Assembly: GCF_944380985.1 (NCBI RefSeq)
Contig: NZ_CALWJJ010000008.1
Location: forward strand, 32,849-96,848
Source of the DNA: an uncultured Agathobaculum sp.
GTDB taxonomy: Bacteria > Bacillota > Clostridia > Oscillospirales > Butyricicoccaceae
Direction: 5' to 3'
DNA length: 64,000 nucleotides
This document shows, piece after piece, positions 25,866-34,743 of this stretch. A model generated the notes under the pieces. That model did not search any database, was not told the origin of the DNA, and saw only the letters and a program-made list of their open reading frames with translations. The translations under genes and the position numbers were made by a program. Within the stretch, counting starts at the first letter, position 1. The number at the start of each line of letters is the position of its first letter.

Positions 25866-27389
25866 TCAGTCGACAAGCTTATCAAGCTCTTTGACATATT
25901 CCGTGCCAGACGCCGTAACATGCTCGGCCTGCTTTGCATACAGCCCGACCTGCGCGGCAGATTTCTTGATGGGCTGCATGGTGCCTGCGCCTGCAACGCA
26001 GCCGCCCGGACAGGCCATGCCCTCGAGTAAGTAACCATCATACTTGCCGGCCTTGGCCGCCATCATCATATTGCGGCAATCGCGCAGGCCCTCCGCCTTG
26101 GTCACCTTGACCTCGCGGTCAGGATACCGCTCCTTGATCACATTGACCACCGCAGTCGCAACCCCGCCCGAAACGGCAAAGTTACGGCCGTCGGTCGAGG
26201 CGTCGTTTACGCCGTTCGGGTCCTCCGGCAGAGAGGCAATGTCGACATGGCGGGCGTCAAAAATACCGGCCATCTCCTCAAAGGTCAGCACAAAGTCAAC
26301 CTCGCTGCGCACGTCCTTGCGCATCGCCTCGAGCTTCTTTGCCGCACACGGGCCGATAAAGCACACCTTTACATCGCCCTGGTGATGCTTGATCAGGCGC
26401 GCGGTCAGCGTCATAGGCGTCAGCGCCATCGAGATGCTGTTGGCATGCTCCGGGAACATCTTTTTGGCCATCATCGACCACGCCGGGCAGCACGAGGTGC
26501 CCATGAAGGGCAGCTTTTCGGGCACTTCCTCGACAAAGTCCTCAGCCTCCTGCGCGGCGCACAAGTCAGCGCCGACGGCAACCTCAAACACATCCGCAAA
26601 ACCGAGCTGCTTCATTGCAGCGCGCAGTTTGCCCGGTGTGACCTTGGGACCAAACTGGCCGACAAACGCCGGGGCAACCGCCGCGTAAACGCGCTCGCCC
26701 GCCTGGATCGCGCGGATCACTTGGAAGATCTGCGACTTATCCGCGATCGCACCGAACGGGCAGCTGACCAGGCACTGGCCGCAAGAAACACACTTTTCAT
26801 AATCAATATTCGCCTTGCCGTTCTTGTCACTATGGATAGCATCCACGCCGCAGGCCGCAGCACAAGGACGCACCTGGCGAATAATCGCATTATAAGAACA
26901 CACATCGATGCAGCGGCCGCACTTGATGCACTTCTCCTGGTCAATCACCGAGCGGCCGTTATACCGGTCGAGCGAGACCGCATCCTTGGGGCAGACCTCA
27001 ACACACGGATGCGCTAGACAGCCCTGGCAACCCTCGGTCACCATTACATGGTTTTCCTTGCAGCCGTTGCAGGCAAATTTGATGATGTTGATCAGCGGTG
27101 GCGTGTAATAGGTCTCCTCGCGCAGCGCGGCCTCGATATTGTCCGACACTGGGGAATGCTCGGCCGCGTTGCGGCAGGGCAGGCCCATGGCCAGTCGCAG
27201 CCGCTCGCCTACGATCGCGCGCTCAAGAAAAATGTCGTTGCGATAGTTGCCGACCTCGCCCGGAATAATCTCATATGGCAGCGCCTCGATGCGCCGGTCG
27301 GTCGGCCATTCGGTGTGATACGCCATACGGGCCACTTCGCGGAAAATCTTACGGCGGATCTCCTGAATACGGGTCTCTACGCCTCTCAT
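25866..27389 (-). CDS. [FeFe] hydrogenase, group-B-like, with N-terminal ferredoxin domains
   Basis: A 507-residue protein. Cys-rich Fe-S modules (CQGCLAHPCVEVCP, CIKCGRCIDVC, CVSCGQCLVSCP) precede an H-cluster domain carrying the three signature loops: GTSCCPAW, GPCAAKK and EGMACPGGC. The spacing and TSCCP variant fit the group B hydrogenases found in Clostridia and Bacteroidetes rather than the TSCSP form of group A. ATG 27389 follows AAGGAGG. No partner electron-bifurcating subunits or HydEFG maturases are in the window, so it presumably works alone with ferredoxin. Confidence 0.88.
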   Translation of the reverse strand: MRGVETRIQEIRRKIFREVARMAYHTEWPTDRRIEALPYEIIPGEVGNYRNDIFLERAIVGERLRLAMGLPCRNAAEHSPVSDNIEAALREETYYTPPLINIIKFACNGCKENHVMVTEGCQGCLAHPCVEVCPKDAVSLDRYNGRSVIDQEKCIKCGRCIDVCSYNAIIRQVRPCAAACGVDAIHSDKNGKANIDYEKCVSCGQCLVSCPFGAIADKSQIFQVIRAIQAGERVYAAVAPAFVGQFGPKVTPGKLRAAMKQLGFADVFEVAVGADLCAAQEAEDFVEEVPEKLPFMGTSCCPAWSMMAKKMFPEHANSISMALTPMTLTARLIKHHQGDVKVCFIGPCAAKKLEAMRKDVRSEVDFVLTFEEMAGIFDARHVDIASLPEDPNGVNDASTDGRNFAVSGGVATAVVNVIKERYPDREVKVTKAEGLRDCRNMMMAAKAGKYDGYLLEGMACPGGCVAGAGTMQPIKKSAAQVGLYAKQAEHVTASGTEYVKELDKLVD

Positions 27390-27442
27390 AGCAGCAATAT
27401 CCTCCTTGCTTTTAGCTGAAATATGTGGAAAAATATATCGGT

Positions 27443-27473
27443 ACCGCTCCACCTGTGGAGCGGCGTTTTTCTA
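27443..27473 (+). other. hairpin upstream of the hydrogenase gene
   Basis: A perfect stem CCGCTCCAC/GTGGAGCGG followed on the plus strand by CGTTTTTCT lies 55-85 bp ahead of the hydrogenase start. In the plus direction it resembles a terminator; on the hydrogenase mRNA it would be a leader hairpin. Confidence 0.5.
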
Positions 27474-27618
27474 TTATCAGAATACATGAAACCCCGCACA
27501 ATGTAAAGAGATAAATTGCGGAAAAGACGCAAATTGATAAAAATTAAACATAGTTTTTTCGTTATGTTTCACAATGTGCAACGTATAATTTTTTTCTTCC
27601 AATTTACACCAAAAATAA

Positions 27619-27650
27619 GAGCCTGCACACCAAAATGGCGCACAGGCTCT
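27619..27650 (-). terminator. terminator of the rplU-prp-rpmA-obg operon
   Basis: On the minus strand, arms AGAGCCTGTGCGCC and GGTGTGCAGGCTCT pair fully (three wobble pairs) and are followed by TTATTTTT, 13 bp past the obg stop. Confidence 0.82.
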
Positions 27651-27662
27651 CGCCTTTCCTTA

Positions 27663-28937
27663 TCAATATATATATTCAAATTCAAGCTCGCCGATGACCA
27701 CGAAATCGCCTTCCTGCACGCCCATTTGCTCAAGCCTGTCATACACGCCCGCGCTTTTGAGCATGCGGTCCATATACTGGCGGGATTCGTAGTCGTCCAC
27801 ATTGACCGAGCCCATGATCTTATCGACCCACGCGCCCGAGACAACATAGTAGTCCTCCACCTTTTCAACCGTCCAGTCGCGCGCGAGTGCGTCCTTCTCG
27901 GTGGCTTCAACGAACTCCGGCTCATAAGTGCGCACAGGTGGCAGCTCTTTCAGCGCGTTCCACGTCATACGCATCAATTCGGCTACGCCCTGGTTCGTCG
28001 CGGCCGACAGTACGGCAAACTGAAAGCCGTGTTCCGCGGCATATCTGCGTAGCTTGTCAATCGGCTCCCGGTCATCGCCCAGCAGATCGGCCTTGTTGGC
28101 GACGATGATCTGCGGCCGCTCAGCGAGAAACGCGCTGTATCCTTTCAGCTCGGTGTTGATTTTCTCAATGTCGTCAACCGGGTCGCGGCCCTCGCTGCCC
28201 GCCGTGTCCACCAGGTGCAGCAGCAAACGGCAGCGGTCGATGTGGCGTAAAAAGTCGTGCCCCAATCCCGCACCCTCGCTCGCACCCTCAATGATGCCCG
28301 GAATGTCCGCCATGACGAATGACTGCTCCTCACCCACCGATACCACACCCAGATTGGGCACCAGCGTAGTAAAGTGATAGTTTGCAATTTTAGGGCGCGC
28401 TGCCGAAACCACGGAGAGCAGCGTCGACTTGCCGACATTGGGAAAGCCAACCAGACCGACGTCGGCCAGCAGCTTAAGTTCGAGGATAATATCGCGCTCG
28501 GCGCCCGGCTGGCCGGGTTTGGCAAAGCGTGGCGCCTGCCGGGTCGGGGTGGCAAAGTGTACGTTGCCCCAGCCACCGTTGCCGCCTTTGGCCGCGACGA
28601 ACGGCTTGTCATCCGACAGGTCCCGGATCACCTGGCCGGTTTTCTGGTCGCGGATGATCGTGCCGCGCGGCACGCGGATAACAAGATCGGCGCCGTCCTT
28701 GCCCTTGCAGCGCTTGCTGCCGCCGTTCTCACCCGCAGCCGCCACATATTTCTTTTTGTAACGGAAGTCCATTAGCGTGGACAGATTATCGTCCACCTTA
28801 AAGATGACCGAACCACCGCGGCCGCCGTCACCGCCGTCCGGCCCGCCTGAGGCGACATATTTTTCACGGTGGAAACCGACCTTGCCGTCGCCGCCCTTGC
28901 CGGAGACAATCTTGATCTTGGCAATATCGATGAACAT
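27663..28937 (-). CDS. obg: GTPase Obg/CgtA
   Basis: A 424-residue GTPase for ribosome assembly. The Gly-rich N-terminal Obg fold (VSGKGGDGKVGFHREKYV, GPDGGDGGRGGSVIF), the G domain with GFPNVGKSTLLS, DIPGIIEGA and NKADL, and a C-terminal OCT domain are all present. It is the last gene of the rplU-prp-rpmA-obg order, separated from rpmA by a 250-bp insert that carries a repeat copy. Confidence 0.97.
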   Translation of the reverse strand: MFIDIAKIKIVSGKGGDGKVGFHREKYVASGGPDGGDGGRGGSVIFKVDDNLSTLMDFRYKKKYVAAAGENGGSKRCKGKDGADLVIRVPRGTIIRDQKTGQVIRDLSDDKPFVAAKGGNGGWGNVHFATPTRQAPRFAKPGQPGAERDIILELKLLADVGLVGFPNVGKSTLLSVVSAARPKIANYHFTTLVPNLGVVSVGEEQSFVMADIPGIIEGASEGAGLGHDFLRHIDRCRLLLHLVDTAGSEGRDPVDDIEKINTELKGYSAFLAERPQIIVANKADLLGDDREPIDKLRRYAAEHGFQFAVLSAATNQGVAELMRMTWNALKELPPVRTYEPEFVEATEKDALARDWTVEKVEDYYVVSGAWVDKIMGSVNVDDYESRQYMDRMLKSAGVYDRLEQMGVQEGDFVVIGELEFEYIY

Positions 28938-29029
28938 GGGTTATCCTCCTTTCCAAAAGGGAGTGTTGATATATAGGTGCCCGCATTCCGGGCGGTCATG
29001 CATCCGGCCATCGGCTGTCAGAGATGCCT

Positions 29030-29120
29030 GCCCTGCCGCTGCCAAAAGAAGTGGAGCGATTTACAAAAAGGGAGGCACAAAGTTTCTTCCCTCTTGTACA
29101 CCCGCGCCGCGCTGGCGTAC
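29030..29120 (+). repeat. dispersed intergenic repeat, partial copy with hairpin
   Basis: The segment CCAAAAGAAGTGG, a hairpin with GGGAGG/CTTCCC arms, then CTTGTACACCCGCGCCGCG aligns with the reverse complement of 38030-38110. The bases in the hairpin loop are in the opposite orientation to the other copy. It lies in the gap between rpmA and obg. Confidence 0.7.
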
Positions 29121-29188
29121 CGTTCCCCGCCATGCACTACAATGAAAACAAAATCCCAGACCAACGTCTGGGATTTACTTCTTTGCTT

Positions 29189-29467
29189 TTACTGCGGGTA
29201 AACCGAAACCTGCTTGCGGTCCTTACCCAGGCGCTCGAAGCGGACGACACCTTCTACCTTGGCAAACAGGGTATCATCCTTGCCGCGGCCGACGTTCAGG
29301 CCCGGATGGATCTTCGTGCCGCGCTGACGGACAAGGATATTGCCCGCCGGAACGGTCTGGCCGTCCGCGCGCTTGACGCCAAGACGCTTGGCCTCGGAGT
29401 CGCGGCCGTTCTTCGTCGAACCGACGCCCTTTTTATGAGCAAAAAACTGTAAGCTAATCTGCAGCAT
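29189..29467 (-). CDS. rpmA: ribosomal protein L27 (bL27) with cleavable N-terminal extension
   Basis: A 92-residue L27. The protein starts [18 protein letters not shown]. The residues before AHKKG form the Firmicutes extension that the Prp protease removes to expose the N-terminus reaching the peptidyl-transferase centre. The rest ([33 protein letters not shown]) is standard. Its start overlaps the end of prp by 14 bp. Confidence 0.97.
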   Translation of the reverse strand: MLQISLQFFAHKKGVGSTKNGRDSEAKRLGVKRADGQTVPAGNILVRQRGTKIHPGLNVGRGKDDTLFAKVEGVVRFERLGKDRKQVSVYPQ

Positions 29468-29792
29468 CTGTGTGCACCTCCATTACGCTTATAAAATCCG
29501 GATAGTTCTGTTCCAGCTCAGTAAAATGCAGTTTGAGCGCAGCAAGCGCGTGCTGTCCGCGGTCACACCCCACGCCATCGGGCAGGGTAATGCGAATGTG
29601 CGCGCCCTCGTTCTCAATAAGTGTATCGACCGGGATATGCTGAACGTCAAACAGCAAAGCATGCGTTAGCATGACCGCGCTGGAAATCGCCGCGCAGACG
29701 ATGTCCTCGCCCTGTTCCGCGTAGCCCGCGTGGCCGAGGATGTCCACTGAGAGAAGTTTTTCCCCTTGCGACGAAAAAGTGACCTTTGTCAC
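29454..29792 (-). CDS. prp: ribosomal-processing cysteine protease Prp
   Basis: A 112-residue protein of the YsxB family. The catalytic His is in GHAGYA and the Cys in [13 protein letters not shown], both intact. It lies between rplU and rpmA as expected and cleaves the extension of L27. It starts 5 bp after the rplU stop. Both enzyme and substrate motifs are visible here. Confidence 0.94.
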   Translation of the reverse strand: MTKVTFSSQGEKLLSVDILGHAGYAEQGEDIVCAAISSAVMLTHALLFDVQHIPVDTLIENEGAHIRITLPDGVGCDRGQHALAALKLHFTELEQNYPDFISVMEVHTDAAD

Positions 29793-29797
29793 AGCCG

Positions 29798-30109
29798 TTA
29801 CGCCTTGATAGACGAGATCGTTACCTTGGTGTACGGCTGGCGATGGCCCTGACGCTTGCGGTAACCCTTCTTGGGCTTCATCTTGAAGATATGGATCTTC
29901 TTTCCCTTGCCGGTCTTTTCGACCGTGCCGGTTACAGCGGCGCCAGAAACGTAAGGCGCGCCGACGGTGAGCTGATCGCCCTCGCCTACGGCCAGAACCT
30001 CGTCAAAAGTAACGGTTGCGCCGTCCTCCACGCCGAGCTTCTCGACGTAGATCACGTCGCCTTCAGATACCTTGTACTGCTTGCCGCCAGTTTTCACAAT
30101 GGCATACAT
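29798..30109 (-). CDS. rplU: ribosomal protein L21 (bL21)
   Basis: A 103-residue L21: [25 protein letters not shown] and [21 protein letters not shown] are diagnostic. I choose ATG 30109; in-frame codons up to 37 residues earlier lie in the leader. It heads rplU-prp-rpmA-obg. Confidence 0.97.
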   Translation of the reverse strand: MYAIVKTGGKQYKVSEGDVIYVEKLGVEDGATVTFDEVLAVGEGDQLTVGAPYVSGAAVTGTVEKTGKGKKIHIFKMKPKKGYRKRQGHRQPYTKVTISSIKA

Positions 30110-30203
30110 TTGCTTTTCCCTCTCTTTCATAATAGAGTCACGCTTGGCACGGCGGCGGCCCGGTTTGGGCGCACTTAACGAAAGCCGGTGCACAATGCGG
30201 CTT
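30110..30203 (-). ncRNA. rplU mRNA leader (possible L21 leader)
   Basis: About 95 untranslated bases lie between the promoter and rplU. They begin with a stem AAAGCCG/CGGCTTT and continue with GC-rich pairing segments. Firmicutes commonly have an L21 leader here; I could not check the covariance model. Confidence 0.5.
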
Positions 30204-30208
30204 TTAGC

Positions 30209-30237
30209 ATCATAACACAAGCGGCGGCGCTTGTCAA
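30209..30237 (-). promoter_or_regulatory. promoter of the rplU operon, embedded in a GC palindrome
   Basis: On the minus strand, TTGACA, 17 bases and TATGAT. The -35 forms the centre of a perfect inverted repeat GGCGGCGCTT-GTC-AAGCGCCGCC at 30222-30244. Confidence 0.8.
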
Positions 30238-30274
30238 GCGCCGCCGGCCGTTTTTATATCGTTTTTGCGCTGTT

Positions 30275-30940
30275 TTATGCGAATAGCGCCGCCACCATAT
30301 CATACATGCCAAATGGCGTAGAGGACGGCGTGCCGGTCGAGGTGCGGTCCATGCTGACAAAGCCAACGTTACCCTGCGCCAGGCCGATCACACGATCGGA
30401 AAACAGCACATAATACGCACAGGCTGGCGTACTGCCATCCGCCGCGGCGACAAAGCCTGCAGCGTCATCGCGGTAGGCGGCCAGGCGATCCTGTAGATAG
30501 CCCGCGGGTACGCTCAGGTATTGTAGCTGCGAGCCGTTGTTGTAGATCACATACACACCCTCGGTCAGCTGGGGAATAAGCTCGGCAATGCTGTTGGTTT
30601 GCGCGGTGGTCGGATCGGGCAGGTCGGACGCAAGGCTCGACAGCATAGATTGATTATCCTGCGTCAGACTGCTAACCTGCGCCGTGAGCGTTTGCTTATC
30701 ATTGGTCAGCGTGGTGACCTGTTCGCTCAGACCGCTGATCGTGCCGCCGCGCACCAGAAACAGGACAAAGAACAAAAGCGCCAATACAAAGCACACGAGC
30801 ACTGCAATGCATAGCATCAATCGGTAATTCAGTTTGACGGAAACGGCACGTCTGCCAGCTGCGCGTACAGGCGGCCGTCTCCTATCCCGGACGCTCTGAC
30901 TGATGTGCTCCTCATGCTCTGTAAAATCCGTTCGATCCAT
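30275..30940 (-). CDS. membrane-anchored coiled-coil protein of unknown function
   Basis: A 221-residue protein. A polar, Arg-rich N-terminus (about 40 residues) precedes one membrane helix (about residues 42-65), then a short coiled-coil-like stretch (SEQVTTLTNDKQTLTAQVSSLTQDN) and a compact extracellular domain. I choose ATG 30940, preceded by GGGAGG. A GTG at 30982 that overlaps the rpiA stop is the alternative and would add 14 residues. The gene follows rpiA. No family recognised. Confidence 0.72.
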   Translation of the reverse strand: MDRTDFTEHEEHISQSVRDRRRPPVRAAGRRAVSVKLNYRLMLCIAVLVCFVLALLFFVLFLVRGGTISGLSEQVTTLTNDKQTLTAQVSSLTQDNQSMLSSLASDLPDPTTAQTNSIAELIPQLTEGVYVIYNNGSQLQYLSVPAGYLQDRLAAYRDDAAGFVAAADGSTPACAYYVLFSDRVIGLAQGNVGFVSMDRTSTGTPSSTPFGMYDMVAALFA

Positions 30941-30978
30941 GGTTTTTCCTCCCGTCTTGCTCTCTATCCAATCCTTCT

Positions 30979-31662
30979 TCACTTAGAGGGATTTTCGATG
31001 ATCCTGACCTCACCTGAAGCGCAGCCAACGATCATGCGATTGCACATATTCAGGAACAGGCCGTGCTCAAGCACGCCGAGCATGCCGCTCAGCCTACCGT
31101 AAACCTGCTCGATATTAAACCCAGCGCCGAGATGCAGATCCGCGATAAAGTTGCCGTTATCGGTAACGAATGTCTCGCCGTTCTTGATGCGCAAAACCGG
31201 GTTCCAGCCGAATGCCGCCATTCTGGCCATCGCTTGCTTTGCGCCGTACTGGGCGATTTCAACCGGCAGATGGAACGCACCGATCTTGTCGACCAGCTTG
31301 CTCTCGTCCATAATCCAAATGACTTCTTTAGCCAGCGATGCAACGACTTTTTCGCGGTAGAGCGCGCCGCCGCCGCCTTTGATGGCGTTAAACTGCGGGT
31401 CGATCTCGTCGACGCCGTCAATCGCAAGATCGACATGATCGAGCTCGTCGATTGTAAGCAGCGGGATGCCGAGCTCGCGCGCCTGCGCCTCGGTGGCACT
31501 GGAGGTGGGGATAGCCCGGATCGACAGACCGTTCTTGACCATCTGACCCACCGCATTTACCATGTGGTAGGCGGTCGAACCGGTGCCCAAACCGACGATC
31601 ATGCCGTCTTTGACATATTGAGCGGCCCTTTCGCCGGCCATTTTTTTCATATCCACTTGCAT
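30979..31662 (-). CDS. rpiA: ribose-5-phosphate isomerase A
   Basis: A 227-residue enzyme interconverting ribose-5-phosphate and ribulose-5-phosphate. GLGTGSTAYHMV, the catalytic segment DLAIDGVDEIDPQFNAIKGGGGALYREKVVA, and a DNGNFIADL segment are diagnostic. The start is ATG 31662; an in-frame Met at codon 5 is possible. It is followed by the coiled-coil membrane gene. Confidence 0.96.
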   Translation of the reverse strand: MQVDMKKMAGERAAQYVKDGMIVGLGTGSTAYHMVNAVGQMVKNGLSIRAIPTSSATEAQARELGIPLLTIDELDHVDLAIDGVDEIDPQFNAIKGGGGALYREKVVASLAKEVIWIMDESKLVDKIGAFHLPVEIAQYGAKQAMARMAAFGWNPVLRIKNGETFVTDNGNFIADLHLGAGFNIEQVYGRLSGMLGVLEHGLFLNMCNRMIVGCASGEVRIIENPSK

Positions 31663-31790
31663 ATTTCCCCCTGTCGGCTGACGCCTTGTCCGTCGAGCCT
31701 AATCTTACTTTATTATTATAAATTGGCAACGCAAAAAGGTCAATATTTTTTCACAAAATACCCATCCCCATCCTCTGATATATCGGTAAT

Positions 31791-31819
31791 TTGAACCCGC
31801 CCGCCGGATGTGGTATACT
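31791..31819 (+). promoter_or_regulatory. promoter of the AraC-type regulator gene
   Basis: TTGAAC, 17 bases, TATACT, 34 bases before the ATG. Confidence 0.65.
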
Positions 31820-31852
31820 GTTTCCATCACAGCGGAAAAGAAGGGGCCTTGC

Positions 31853-32701
31853 ATGATCCAGTGCTTTGTCAAAAAGGAATATGAAGCGCCGTTCGGCCTG
31901 ACCCAGATGCCGCGCCTAATCTCGGTCAGCCGTACAGACGAAAAAGCCTCGGCGCACCCCCGCGTCATGCACGCGCACGACGACCTGGTCGAAATCGTGC
32001 TGGTGCGCGGCGGCGAGAGCCGGTATTTTGTCGGCGGCACGCCGTATGCCGCGCGCCGGGGCGATCTATTCATCTTCAACAGCCGCGTTGTGCACGATGA
32101 GCCTTCCGGCCCGGACCGCCCGGTTGCAACCGCAAGTCTCGCGCTCGGCGGGCTACAGGTGCCCGGCCTGCGAGAAAACGCGCTGATTCCCGAGCAGGCC
32201 GCGCCCGTCTGCCACCTGTCCGAAGCCCAGACCCTGCGGCTCGGACGATTGTACGACGTGCTGTTTGACGAGCTGACCGCCGGCGGCGATGACGGCGCGC
32301 ACCATCTGCTCATGGCCATCCTAACACTCGTGCAGCAGTTCCTCGCGGTCTCGGGCGCCGCCGCGGCGGACGCCAACTTGTTTGCCCAGCGCATCAAGGA
32401 CTACATCGACCGACACTTTGCCGAGGAATTCTCGCTCCAGCAGATGGCAGACGCGCTGCGTGTCAGCCCGTATCACCTGGCGCACATGTGCAAAGAGACG
32501 ACCGGCTATTCGCCCTTGCAATATGTGCTGCGCCGCCGCATCGGCGAGGCGCAGACCCTGCTGATTACGACCGACCTGCCGGTCACACGCATCGCCGCGA
32601 TCGTAGGATACGACAATCCGAGCCACTTTAACGCCCAGTTTTCCAAGGCGGTGGGCATGCCGCCGCGCGCCTTCCGCCTTGAGTATGTCTACCACAAATA
32701 A
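31853..32701 (+). CDS. AraC-family transcriptional regulator with cupin sensor domain
   Basis: A 282-residue regulator. The N-terminal half is a cupin-like ligand domain (HAHDDLVEIVLVRGGESRYFVGGTPYAARRGDLFIFN). The C-terminal 100 residues hold two helix-turn-helix units (FSLQQMADALRVSPYHLAHMCKETTGYSPLQYVLRRRIGEA, ITRIAAIVGYDNPSHFNAQFSKAVGMPPRAFR). ATG 31853 follows AAGAAGGGG. The oxidoreductase gene downstream in the same orientation is the obvious candidate target. Confidence 0.92.
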   Translation: MIQCFVKKEYEAPFGLTQMPRLISVSRTDEKASAHPRVMHAHDDLVEIVLVRGGESRYFVGGTPYAARRGDLFIFNSRVVHDEPSGPDRPVATASLALGGLQVPGLRENALIPEQAAPVCHLSEAQTLRLGRLYDVLFDELTAGGDDGAHHLLMAILTLVQQFLAVSGAAAADANLFAQRIKDYIDRHFAEEFSLQQMADALRVSPYHLAHMCKETTGYSPLQYVLRRRIGEAQTLLITTDLPVTRIAAIVGYDNPSHFNAQFSKAVGMPPRAFRLEYVYHK

Positions 32702-32733
32702 TGCCACCGCAAGATTTTGAAAGTCCGCCGCAC

Positions 32734-32759
32734 CAGCCGCCCACAGGCGGCTGTTTTTT
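32734..32759 (+). terminator. terminator of the AraC-type gene
   Basis: CAGCCGCC/GGCGGCTG stem with a 4-base loop and six T residues. Confidence 0.9.
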
Positions 32760-32887
32760 CATCCCACAAACCGCAAGAACGCTCTGGTTTTTTGCCGCCG
32801 GTCGCGGTAGAATAAAACCATTGGAGAGGGCGGCGGAAAAAATACCCCGCCGCAGGATAACACATAAATAACAAAGGAGAATACCGC

Positions 32888-33907
32888 ATGAAAACAGTCA
32901 AAGTCGGCTCGGTGGGCCTTGGCCGCCTGGGCTATGAGCACGCACGCAATCTTGCCACGCAGGTGCCGGGCTGTGCACTCACCGCAATCTGCGATGTAGA
33001 TGAAAAGCGCGTTAAAGAGGTCGGCGACGAGCTTGGCGTACCTTATATCTACACGGATTTTGAGGAGATGTGCAAAAACCCCGAGCTGGACGCAATCGTC
33101 ATTGTCTCTCCCTCTTTCCTGCACTGCCAGCAGATCGAGATCGCAATGGCAAACGGCAAGCATGTGTTCTGCGAAAAGCCGCTCGGCACGGATGTCGCTC
33201 AGTGCAAGGGGGCGGAAAAAATTGTGGAGGCGCACCCTGAACTGATCTTTCAGCTGGGCTTCATGCGCCGCTTTGACAAATCCTACGCCGAGGCCAAGCG
33301 CCGCGTAGACGCGGGAGACATCGGCAAAGTCGTGCTGGTGCGCTCCTACACGCAGGACCCGCGCGCAACCATCGAATCGACGCTTAAGTTCGCTCCGCAC
33401 TCGGGCGGTCAGTTCCTTGATATGTGCGTGCACGACATCGACCTTATTCGCTGGTTCACCGGCTCGGATGTTAAAAACGTATGGGCGATCGGCGGCGTAT
33501 TCGAGTTTGACCTTTATAAAGAATTAAACGACGCGGATAACGCCTGCGCCACCATCCAGATGGAAAACGGCGCGATGGGCTTTGTATTCACCAACCGCAC
33601 CCATGCGGCAGGCTCAAACGTTGAGACCGAGATCATCGGCACGCACGGCACGCTGCGCATTGCCAACGTCGGCGCGAAAAACCTGCTCAACATCGTCGAC
33701 GAGCACGGCTCGCGTGAGGAATACTACCCGGACTTTATGAGCCGCTGGCACGAGGCGTTTGTAGCCGAGATGGTCTCGTTTACCGGCCATGTGCGCGCGG
33801 GCACCAAGCCTTCCGACCTGACCGTTTACGACGGCACCGCGGTCTCCGAGGCGGCCTACCGCTGCAAGGAGTCCTTTGAGACCGGTAAGATGCTGCCAAT
33901 CCGATAA
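32888..33907 (+). CDS. Gfo/Idh/MocA-family NAD(P)-dependent oxidoreductase, inositol-dehydrogenase-like
   Basis: A 339-residue enzyme. A Rossmann N-terminus (VGLGRLGYEHARNL) is followed by the family's CEKPLG motif and the catalytic HDIDLIRW segment. DMCVHDIDLIRWFTG and the GTHGTLRI segment are frequent in myo- or scyllo-inositol dehydrogenases, but substrate is not proven. It follows the AraC gene, with a terminator between them. Confidence 0.88.
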   Translation: MKTVKVGSVGLGRLGYEHARNLATQVPGCALTAICDVDEKRVKEVGDELGVPYIYTDFEEMCKNPELDAIVIVSPSFLHCQQIEIAMANGKHVFCEKPLGTDVAQCKGAEKIVEAHPELIFQLGFMRRFDKSYAEAKRRVDAGDIGKVVLVRSYTQDPRATIESTLKFAPHSGGQFLDMCVHDIDLIRWFTGSDVKNVWAIGGVFEFDLYKELNDADNACATIQMENGAMGFVFTNRTHAAGSNVETEIIGTHGTLRIANVGAKNLLNIVDEHGSREEYYPDFMSRWHEAFVAEMVSFTGHVRAGTKPSDLTVYDGTAVSEAAYRCKESFETGKMLPIR

Positions 33908-33928
33908 ACCGGGAATGTGAAATTACAG

Positions 33929-33957
33929 AAAAAAGCCTGCTTTTGAGCAGGCTTTTT
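33929..33957 (+). terminator. terminator of the oxidoreductase gene
   Basis: AAAAAGCCTGC/GCAGGCTTTTT stem with a short loop. It has A and T tracts on both sides. Confidence 0.88.
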
Positions 33958-34008
33958 AGTATGTGCGCCAGGTCGCGCGAAGCGGAATCCAGGCGGGCTG
34001 CGCCAAGT

Positions 34009-34743
34009 TCAATCATTCTGCTGCGCGAGGCGGTCGAGCAGCTTTTGATCCTGTTTATCCTTTGGCCGGAAGCGTGCAAACAGATCGGGCCGGTCGGCGC
34101 GGGTGCGGCGCAGGCTCATCTCGCGCCGCCACGCCTCGATATTCGCGTGGTGGCCGGAGAGCAACACCGGCGGCACCTTGCGCCCGCGCCAGTTTTCCGG
34201 GCGGGTATACTGCGGGTGCTCTAAAAGCCCCTCCCAGTGGCTTTCTGCGGTGAAAGCCTGTTCATCAGGCAGCACGCCCGGTACCATGCGGCACACCGCG
34301 TCCGCAACCGCCATCGCCGGAATCTCACCGCCGGTGAGCACAAAGTCGCCGATCGAGATCTCTTCATCCACGCATTCGTCAATAAACCGCTGGTCGACGC
34401 CCTCATAGTGTCCGCAGACCAGGATGATATGCTCCTTTTCAAGCAGCGCGCGCGCTTTTTGCTGGTCGAACGGCCGTCCTTGTGCGGACAGGAGCACCGT
34501 ATGCACATGCCGACCCGCGCTGAGCGCCTGGTGGCACAGATAAAGCGGTTCGGCCAGCATGACCTGTCCGCGCCCGCCGCCGTAGGGCGCGTCGTCGGCC
34601 TTGTGGTGTTTATCGAGCGCGTAATCGCGTATGTTGGCGGCGCGGACGGTCACAAGCCCTTTGTCCTGCGCGCGGCCGATGATGCTTTCCCGCATGACCA
34701 CGTCGATCATGGCGGGGAACAGCGTCATAATATCGATCCTCAT
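34009..34743 (-). CDS. trmD: tRNA (guanine-N1)-methyltransferase TrmD
   Basis: A 244-residue SPOUT methyltransferase making m1G37 in tRNA. DIMTLFPAMIDVV, DDAPYGGGRGQVML, LVCGHYEGVDQRFID, EISIGDFVLTGGE and SHWEGLLEHPQYTRP are all standard; the knotted SAM site is intact. Its ATG overlaps the rimM stop by 4 bp. Confidence 0.97.
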   Translation of the reverse strand: MRIDIMTLFPAMIDVVMRESIIGRAQDKGLVTVRAANIRDYALDKHHKADDAPYGGGRGQVMLAEPLYLCHQALSAGRHVHTVLLSAQGRPFDQQKARALLEKEHIILVCGHYEGVDQRFIDECVDEEISIGDFVLTGGEIPAMAVADAVCRMVPGVLPDEQAFTAESHWEGLLEHPQYTRPENWRGRKVPPVLLSGHHANIEAWRREMSLRRTRADRPDLFARFRPKDKQDQKLLDRLAQQND

